A DNA stretch of 64,000 nucleotides from positions 144,154,897 through 144,218,896 of the forward strand of contig NC_081407.1 in NCBI RefSeq assembly GCF_030272615.1, in the 5' to 3' direction. Positions within the stretch are counted from its first letter, which is position 1. The number at the start of each line of letters is the position of its first letter. This document shows positions 56,314 to 64,000 of the stretch, one piece after another. A program made the position numbers and the translations under genes. The stretch is from Cryptomeria japonica. Its lineage: Eukaryota; Streptophyta; Pinopsida; Cupressales; Cupressaceae. The notes below the pieces were generated by a model. It searched no databases and had not been told where the DNA came from. It saw nothing but the letters and a program-made list of their open reading frames with translations.

Positions 56314-56460
56314 TTTCCTTTCCTTCTCAAAATACATCAAACACAAGTTTGCATGATATGATATCATGTGAACTAGTCTTCAAATATATTCAAGTATAAT
56401 CATTTTATACATCTCTTAACTACATTTATTCTCTCATCCTAAAGAACTACAAAAGCAATC

Positions 56461-56697
56461 ACCCCTATGTACTACCCCGTATAACACTCCTATGATCACA
56501 AATCCATGTAAATCCATCCTATCTCACTAATTAGCACACTCCATGTGTGTACTTATGACAAATTAATAGTTATGCTCTTCAATCTAGCTCTTATCTATCG
56601 TAAGAAAAATCCATAATCACAAAGACATCCTTATGAGTGTGAACTTGTCCTACAATACACCAAATTTAAAATTCAAATTTTTGCCAGTGTGGTCTTG
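56461..56697. repeat. Direct repeat of about 225 bp, copy 2
   Basis: Second unit, offset 370 bp, diverged but co-linear. Confidence 0.82.
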
Positions 56698-57166
56698 TTG
56701 ACCACAGTGTTAGCACAACCAACAATAGGAGGTCTAGAGGTAGATATCCTCTCTTGAAAAGTGTTCTATTCACTCCAAGGTTCCTTTAGACTAGGTCTTA
56801 GCCATGCAAGTTAACTTAGTTGATTCATGTGGTTTGCTATTATGAAGGGGCATTTGCTAGTTATCTCCTAAAGTTTGGCTAAAAGTATAGTATCTAATTC
56901 CCAAAGATAGTGATTTGCAAAGGACAATGATGTGACTTTTAATATAGTAACATCAAGCCCCCAAATGGAACCATCAATGTAGATCCCAACATTCAAGTCA
57001 ACGTTGCGCAAGCAATAATAATCTTACCTAAGAAAACTAAAGCAAAGGAACTATTTTGATTAGAGAAGTGGGTTAAAGGGAAGCCCTTAGACTAAATGGT
57101 TGATGGCAATAGCATGAAGACTCTAATCTCTTTAGAAACCATTGAGAGATTGATATGAGCAACCTA
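56698..57166. other. Gene-free stretch
   Basis: No long ORF or recognised motif. Confidence 0.45.
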
Positions 57167-59150
57167 TTGGCAGTTGTTGTTGTTGTCATTGATAATATGT
57201 CTAGAATGATGATTGTCGATATATAGGGAGATTGTTGTTAGATGGATGTTGGTTGCAGATGTCATGTTGTGGATGTCCACCTTCTTGGTGTTTGATGTCT
57301 ACACTTAGTATGATGAGTTGATACTAATAATGTGTTGGTGTTGATAATGTACTTGACGCCAAAGATGGTATAATGATGATCGTATCATATTAAGATGAGG
57401 ATTAGATGCCTTGAAACAAGGAATTTTAAGATGAGGATTAGATATGCATTAAGATGAATATTAAGATGAGGATTAGAAGTAGGGCAATAGAGTGGATGTG
57501 ATTGAGATGATCTTTTGTATGCTATAGGATGATGGTTTACGATGTTTTTGGGACATTTTGGTCTTTGGAAGGTTGATGGAATAAGTAGTTGCAGGAATGT
57601 ATCCTAAAGACAATTTGGAAGAATGCTCTGCATTCCTCTACATTCGATGATATGGTCTTGTGGATTTGAACACAATTTGTATGCTTTGTGGACATTGCAC
57701 TCCTATATTTTCGGGTCTTTGGTGTTGCAGCTGAAGTGGTTGGTAATTGCAGTTTGTTGGCAAATTGGTTGTCTATCACGGTTGGTCTAGAAAATGCTAT
57801 GCATTTCTCTACATTGATGTTTTTGTTGTTGCGATTTGGAGGACATGCTTGTAATATTTATGTTGTGCCTGATATCAAGTTTCACATGTTGAAATGTTCT
57901 GCAAGAGTTGATAATTATGTTCTGGTCATGGCTAAGATTTCTAGCCTTGCGAAATGAAGTGTTTTGTTTCAAGATGTGTTGCGCTAGCATGTTTTGATGT
58001 GAGAATGAGAAAGAAGTATTTGGGAATATTGTTGGATGTTCAAGGAACATCCTTATGTGCTTTGGATAATGTTATATGATCTATTTGGTGTTGCATTGTG
58101 TCTTATGTTAGTGTTTCAAGGTAATTGTTGTGGTTTGGCCTACAAAGCTAGTTCTCTTTTTTGTGGTGTTTCCTTGGGTGTCTCTGCTTGCATTGGAGGT
58201 TGTGTTATGTTGTATTTGGGTCCTACTTGGGTATGTGGGGATTTGCATTGGGTTAATTAATTTGAAAGATGTGTTTTTGGGTCAATTGGTTATGTGCTCC
58301 ATGGTTTATCTACATGTTACCTTGTTGTCTACTTTGGAGGATGTGTTCTAGCATGTGTTATGTTTGGGGCCACTTAGAAAGATGTGATATGATGTTTTAG
58401 GTCCTTTCTATCTCCTGAATTAGATCTCCTTCACCACAATTGTGTTTGGTGGCTGAATTGATAGGACTTATGCTTGTCCTCTATTTTGGCTGACCTAATT
58501 GATGTTTTGTGATGAAGAGGGTAATATATATAGAAGATCAAATCAATGTGAATGTGTGGCATGAGTGTGTGGATGAATGCACTTAAAAGATCATATCAAT
58601 TATAAAATATTTGATGTGAAGTTGAGGAAAAAAAAGTGTGGTGAATTTTTTTAGATTTGGTCGATTGAGATAGAGATTCAAGGGCAACTTCATACTTGGA
58701 TATTGCTAGAGGCATTATGTTGAAGGCTTATTCATCTCGATTCATATATTTATGTACCTTTCTTGGAGATAGTGAGTCTCCCAAGCAAGTTCTTTGTATC
58801 TTGTCCTAAGGTAGTTAGTCTCAACTTGCAAATCCCTTGTATCTTGCCCTAGGGTAGTGCAGCTCAATCTACAAGTCCTTTCGGGAGCAGTGAGCTTCCT
58901 TGGCAATAAGCCTAAAACAATTATTATAATTTTGTTCATCTATTGTGAGTTAACTCTCACTGTGATTTTTCCCTCTTGGGTTTTCCACATAAATTTGGTG
59001 TTCTCTTGTGCATAGTGTTCATTGTTTTATCTTTCATTGCTATTGATAAGATTAAGGATAAGTTATATTGATTTGTGGTATAAAGTTTAAGTGATTGATT
59101 AAGATCGATTCACCTGTCCCTCACCCTCTCAATCTTGGGGCATGTTTAAC
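57167..59150 (+). mobile_element. Degenerate copia-type LTR-like stretch related to the LTR of element C
   Basis: It begins TTGGCAGTTGTTGTTGTTGTCATTGAT, similar to the C LTR start. Near its end CTCACTGTGATTTTTCCCTCTTGGGTTTTCCACAT (about 58,957) parallels the end part of the C LTR (CTCACCGTGGTTTTTCCTAGTTGGGTTTCCACAT). GATTCACCTGTCCCTCACCC (59,106) stands where the C-rich LTR end is expected. In between are GATGAGGATTAGA repeats (57,387-57,481), ORFs without recognisable content (57,688-58,351), a TATATATAG near 58,530, and roughly 46-bp repeats around TAGTGAGTCTC...TTGTATCTTGCCCT (58,760-58,900). The middle may be inserted DNA. Borders are uncertain. Confidence 0.45.
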
Positions 59151-59450
59151 ACAACTACGCCACACTCTAGCCCTACAAGCTAGAGTGGCTCAAGTCCTAT
59201 AACATCCAACATATAAAAGTCACTCTCCATTATTTTTTTTCACTTCTATTCATCATCTTCATGAATAAATATTCTTTGATGTAGTACCAGTTGAGGTTTG
59301 TAAAATACTCCTTAGGCATCCATACATGCATAGTCATGTGTATGTACAATACAAATCCTTGCAACATAGTTGTGATAATGGGTAGTAAGAGATACCAAAT
59401 TCCTTAAGTGAATTACCGATCTAAGAGGACTCACCAAACAGGGTACCGAT
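59151..59450. other. Gene-free stretch
   Basis: Contains the small palindrome CTCTAGC...GCTAGAG at 59,166; otherwise nothing recognised. Confidence 0.4.
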
Positions 59451-60206
59451 TGTAGACACCTAAAATTGTCCTAGCCTAATTAAACAATTATTTTATCCTA
59501 GGTCTTCTATTAATTAAATAGATTTTTATTTATTTAATTAATTCACTAAACCTTTTCTAGCCTTTCCCTATTTAAATAAATATTTTTATTTATTTAAATT
59601 ATCCTTTCCCTAGATAAAATAATTTTTTATTTATTTAATTAGTCTCACATCTTCTATTAATTAGATAAATCTTTATTTATTTAATTAATTTTCATTAGTT
59701 TTTTCCCTCCATGACATTGTCATTCATCTCTTAATTCACCATTAATCACCTCTCTAATATTTTCCTATGTTCTATACCTACCCTCTAATCTAAGTCGACC
59801 ATTTATCCCTTCACCTCTTAATCTTATCCCTCCAATTCTAAGGTTCTCTCTATAAAAGATGATCCTTTCATCCTTATCAACCCTAATCCTAATGCCAGTA
59901 TGAATCCTAATGACAACGATCAATCACTCAAGCGACTACACAACCATAATCCATTCTTTATTGAGCTCTTGTGCACAATACAAAATCTAAGAGCAACCAA
60001 CATATCAAAGAAAAATCAATGGAGATAGGAAACAATGAAGATCAAACACTAATGAGCATATAATAGTATAATCTTTCATATTTGTTTATTTGCATGTTTT
60101 TAGGTTCTTCATTGGTGTATGGTGGATTTCATTGTAGAACTAGGGTTTTATGTGGTTGGATCTTATTTAGTTTTACAACATTTAGAATTCTCATTTCCAT
60201 CACACA
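59451..60206 (+). mobile_element. Gypsy-type LTR G, right border uncertain
   Basis: Starts TGTAGACACCTAAAATTGTCC, then AT-rich TTAATTAAATA blocks and TATA box TATAAAAG at 59,851-59,858. The end may be near CCATCACACA (60,206), but no primer site, second LTR or matching target duplication was seen. The flank before the start is CCGAT. Either a solo LTR with a decayed end or a truncated copy. It belongs with LTRs D and F by its start. Confidence 0.6.
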
Positions 60207-61323
60207 CCTCCAATAACACCCAAGCCATTCTCACGGCTTTCAACAACTATGGAGCTACTTATCAAGTCTTCGGTACACCAAAGAAAGGCCCAAGTGTTTG
60301 CAACAACACAAAAACCAATCCTCCATCTCCAATAAGAGACACATTCTCTCACAGTGGTGTAGAGCACTTGGCATAGTGATAAACATACATATATTAATCA
60401 TACTTCATTCAAATATCATGCAGCTTCAACCATGGCTTCATCAAGGTCTAGTACACCTCTATATAAAATTTCAAATTTAAGTTCACAAAGATACTTACTA
60501 CACATCATCTAGAGTTTCACTCTATGGTCTTTAGATAGAACATCTAACTCAGCAACCAAGGTGGCACCCATGATGCTTACAATATGCCAAATCATTTACT
60601 TGCTCATCAAAGACATGCCCAAAAATAGTTACATAGTTACACTCCACAATTGCTAGGAAATGAGAAGTCAATCAAAGAAACAATTCCATATTCCACTTCT
60701 ATAGGAAATGGTTCAACTTCCCAACTACTAAGAATCTTTGTAATCTATATATACATCTCTCTAACATAGTTTAGGTAGAATTAATAGTCAATAGGATATT
60801 GAAGATAAAACAGCCATACACCTTTCTCGAGGATATGCCATGTATAGAATGAATAGCCAAATAAAATGCATTCACGGTTTTAGTCTTGTATCTCTCAGTC
60901 TTTGTTCTATATAATTGCTTATAAGCTTTTTCATACACTATAACTCGTCTAAATACTCATTTGACAAGGGAGAGTAGGAATTAAATTATGCAAAAAATTT
61001 AAAATAAAAATTAACTAACATTGCTATTTTTCTGAAGTTTGCTCTGCATATTGGATCAATTACATCAACATAGAAGATTCAACAAACAAACTGATTGTAA
61101 AGAATGGACAGCATTCATTCATTCACAGTGTATTGTTGGTTGATAATAGAATTCCAATTGGCCGTTAACAACGTTCAAGTATTGTTCCATATTACATTCT
61201 TCAGTGAATTCAATGTGTATATATTGCAGAATCAAACTATCTATGCATGATAATACAAGATGATATAACAGTTTGATGTTTCCAGTTTCTTTGACAACTT
61301 ATTTAGTTCAGATGAAATTCTAT
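60207..61323. other. Gene-free stretch
   Basis: The ORF at 60,119-60,376 (85 codons) crosses the supposed LTR end and is not recognisable. No other feature. Confidence 0.45.
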
Positions 61324-61596
61324 TCAAACTGGAATCGTGAAATCACAAATATGTTGTGTGCTCAAACCCCAGTAGAGGTTACCTGATATTGTTATGTGGA
61401 TGACGTAAACTCTGTTCCAGTCACACGATAAGAGTTGATACACACGATAGAGAAGCTCTCGATCTGAAAAACCTGTTGATATTCTACCATAGGCACTCCT
61501 TCCGCAGAGAATATTCAAAAGTCTCCCAATAATCTCCCACGCATCAGGACATGAAGCCCAACACCATAAATTAAGGAGCAATAATATGAACATCAA
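61324..61596 (-). other. Unrecognised 90-codon open frame with a possible splice donor
   Basis: The minus-strand frame reads sensibly from WCWASCPDAWEIIGRLLN to YVIHITISG, where the DNA is CAG followed by GTAACC, a plausible exon end with 5' splice site. The surroundings (61,300-61,900) have more CpG than the rest of the region and are not visibly repeated in the window. I do not recognise the protein, there is no second exon, and chance cannot be excluded for 90 codons. Confidence 0.2.
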
Positions 61597-62170
61597 TCAA
61601 ATATTGATGAAGATGAGATAAAAATCCACTCTGATACTTCATGAAATGCATTGCTCGATCACGATAACATTGACTCCGTAGCAAAGTTGTTCGTAGTGAA
61701 TTAAAGAATGACTAAAAGCCGTTAGTCTGCTACCTCATACACTTTCGCTACAATAGTATTTCCGTTGGAATTACTAATCCGTAAGGCTTGCTTTATCGGG
61801 ACTCAGTAAATTAGCATTTACGATCCAACTTGGGCATTGAACGGAGAGCTATGTGTCTTATATATTGCTAGATATGAAAATGCCTTGTTCCCGTCACTTC
61901 TCACTATGCCAAAGTAGAGGAGAATATTACTCTTCTGTTATCGCACAATATATACAGGACAATATAATTAATCTTTAGGGTTTGTTATTCAGAAAGAACC
62001 ACTCCAAGACTGGAGGTCTCACCCAACCATTGCCTCTACCCTATATTTCATTGCCTTTGTCAATGCGATTCAACATTTAACATTCCCAAACATATTGATG
62101 TCAACAACAAAGTATACGAATATTGCTGAAGACAACTTCAAAGTTCAAACATTAGCAACCAATAAATATA
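61597..62170. other. Gene-free stretch before the LINE
   Basis: No coding region or repeat recognised. Confidence 0.4.
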
Positions 62171-62278
62171 TCTCTGTTTGATAAAATTTATGTTTCAACA
62201 GTTCTATCTCTGTTTGATAAAATTTATGTTTCAACAGTTCTATCTCTATTTGATAAAATTTATGTTTCAGCAGTTCTA
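62171..62278 (+). repeat. 36-bp unit repeated three times
   Basis: TCTCTGTTTGATAAAATTTATGTTTCAACAGTTCTA at 62,171, 62,207 and 62,243. The first two units are identical; the third has two changes. Length divisible by three, so a LINE ORF2 frame passes through unbroken, repeating 12 residues (core IKFMFQQFYL). Confidence 0.97.
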
Positions 62279-64000
62279 TGAGAATCTCTTTAGAGAGGAT
62301 GATCATTGGCAAGATGCTCAATCTATATTGGAAGACATCTTCAAGGATCACATTCCCATGAAGAATGATTCTGAATATAGCCGATTCTTAGACCAAATGC
62401 TTTCTATGGAAGATCTTGAACATGTTGTGTTCTCCATGGCTCTATATAGAAGTCCTAGATTTGATTGAGAGATGGTCTCCCAACCGAGAGTTTTATCAAA
62501 CCATGTGGGCTCATATCAAGGACAATTTTCACTTGCTCTATTTGGAGTTTGTGGAACAAGGATCTCTCTTGGACCTGCTATTAATAAAGGTCTGATTAAA
62601 CTGCTTCTTGAAGAGAAAAATGAAGAATTTATCTATGGATGGAGACCTGTAACTCTTCTAAATACTGCATATAAAATTATTGCTAAACCTCTTGCTACAA
62701 GGATTAAACCAATTTGTTAAGGAGATTTTTAGACCAGAACAAACAGACTTTATTAGTGGCAAATTTACCCTTGATAATTTAATGTTAGCTTGGGAAACCA
62801 GTGAATGGGCTCAACAAACAAGATAAGATGCATTGTTAGTAAAGCTTGATTTTGACAAAGTACACGATAGAATGCATTGGAGCTTCATTCTTAAGATGCT
62901 TCATTGGTTGGAATTCAGACCTAAGATTTGTTCACATGTTAAGATGTTTTTGAATGAGGCCAATGCTCAATTGGTTATTAATAATTCCTTATCAGGGTCA
63001 TTTTCTTTGCAACATTCTATTAGCACCTTTCCTATAAGTTCTTACCACTGATGCACTTGGTTACCTTAAAGATAAATACAATCAAATGAACTTGATTAAA
63101 GGAATTTCCATTCCAAACAATGTTGTTGTGCTTAACTCCCACTTTGCAAATGACAGTTTGTTATTCTTGCAAAACTCGAAACAGGAAACTAATAATGTTC
63201 TGGAAGTTTTAAATTTATACTACTCAGTCTCAGGTTCAAAATTATCTCATCATAAGACTGATTTTTTTATGATTAAGTCCAATCCAGTGCCACAATAGAT
63301 TCCCAAATATTGGATTCACATCAAACATGGACAAATTACTCGACACTTAGGAATCCCATTTGGTTTGGGAATTTCTCTTTCTAACATGTGGAACTGATTC
63401 ATCTCTAAGTTGAAAAATAGATTGTGGACTTGGGGTAATGAATTCTTATCTCTTGCTAGTAAAATTCAAGTTGTAAATTAGATCTTCTTGGCCTCTCATG
63501 TCTACTATTCATCCTGCAGGATGCCTTCTAAAAAGGGGTATGAAGGCAAAGTTGGCTATAAATCTGCCTCCTGGTCGTACTATATTCAACCAAAAACTAA
63601 AGGTGGTTTGGGTCTCTTGGATCCCAAGACGCAAGGAATAGAACTATCTGCTAAATGGATTGTTAGAATCATGTCTAGTGATGAACCATGGAAAAAACTT
63701 ATTCGTCACCACATTATCCTTGCTACTACCAATAAGAAATGGCAAAATGTTGGGTATATTGATAAAATTTTACTTGCTCCTTTCTTCTATATAAAGGCTT
63801 CATTTCCTCTTCAATCTATATGGAAGGCTTGGCAGCTTACTAGTAAGTTTTTATGCTGGAAAGATGCCTCCTGGTAACATGGGTTCAGTTTTGAAAACTC
63901 TTCTATATGGTGGAATTGGTTGGTACAATACCACGGTTTACCCCTTGCTATTGCCTTTCCTAGATATGCTTTGTATTGTTTAAAGAAAGGAGTACATCAG
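62171..64000 (+). pseudogene. LINE ORF2 (non-LTR reverse transcriptase), truncated and broken, runs off the window
   Basis: Target-primed reverse transcriptase of a plant LINE. After FYENLFREDDHW comes a spacer; then the RT fingers LIKLLLEEKNEEFIYGWRPVTLLNTAYKI (62,600-62,690), a QTDFISG-type segment after a frame break, VKLDFDKVHDRMHW (first catalytic Asp, 62,836-62,880) and HSHFANDSLLF near 63,135, where the usual FADD/YADD is changed to FAND, losing a catalytic Asp. Beyond that GLGLLDPKTQGIELSAKW (63,608-63,660) is the C-terminal region. Frames shift at about 62,470, 62,720, 62,830, 63,050, 63,300 and 63,480. The endonuclease part is missing upstream, so it is 5'-truncated or cut near 62,170. 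Confidence 0.9.

Noticed and set aside
57688-58351. Three overlapping ORFs (89, 74 and 73 codons)
   Set aside because: No recognisable domain, different frames, lying within a degenerate LTR-like stretch.

Overview
The window is plant nuclear DNA made almost entirely of transposable elements. I found no host gene that I can defend. It is AT-rich, with nested Ty3/gypsy elements, copia-type LTRs, LINE fragments, a tRNA-derived SINE-like sequence and satellite-like tandem arrays. Full-length insertions of 13.8 kb and 21 kb suggest a large land-plant genome. A gymnosperm is plausible, but that is an inference from element style and the sequence alone does not prove it.

Layout. (1) 1-14,786, minus strand: an old gypsy element (E) is split inside its integrase region by element A (441-14,208, duplicated target TCCTT). 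A is a degenerate gypsy element whose 5' LTR is 4.8 kb. Both of its LTRs carry a long sense-strand reading frame in the probable U3. A also has an extra RNase H domain upstream of its reverse transcriptase. (2) 14,787-20,090: a copia integrase relic, then gene-free DNA with two direct duplications. (3) 20,091-42,124: three elements inside one another. A minus-strand solo LTR (D, target CTACA) was hit by gypsy element B (20,940-41,990, target GTGAT, plus strand, Tat-like with two RNase H domains). B was then hit within its integrase by element C (30,280-37,995, target TTCTT). C has equal-length 1,111-bp LTRs, a tRNA-iMet primer site and a gag-like ORF with four zinc knuckles. It has no pol, and instead carries a reading frame of about 1,130 codons for an unrecognised protein. 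(4) 42,125-43,866: nothing recognised. (5) 43,867-55,910: a tandem segmental duplication. Each copy holds a SINE-like sequence and an array of roughly 165-bp monomers. The left copy later gained a LINE ORF1 fragment and a solo LTR (50,332-52,106, target GATAT), and the right copy preserves both empty sites. (6) 55,911-62,170: gene-free DNA with degenerate LTR pieces. (7) 62,171-64,000: a broken LINE reverse-transcriptase ORF that runs off the window.

How the parts work together. In the gypsy elements, gag, protease, reverse transcriptase/RNase H and integrase would be made as one polyprotein. Every pol gene here carries stops, frameshifts or catalytic substitutions, so none looks autonomous. 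C lacks pol and would have depended on enzymes supplied in trans.

The most unusual content is a pair of accessory-type proteins of similar layout. Each has a globular N-terminal half, a basic linker and a charged coiled-coil C-terminal half. A carries its version inside the LTR, so it would lie 3' of pol on the genomic RNA. C carries its version in the place where pol should be.
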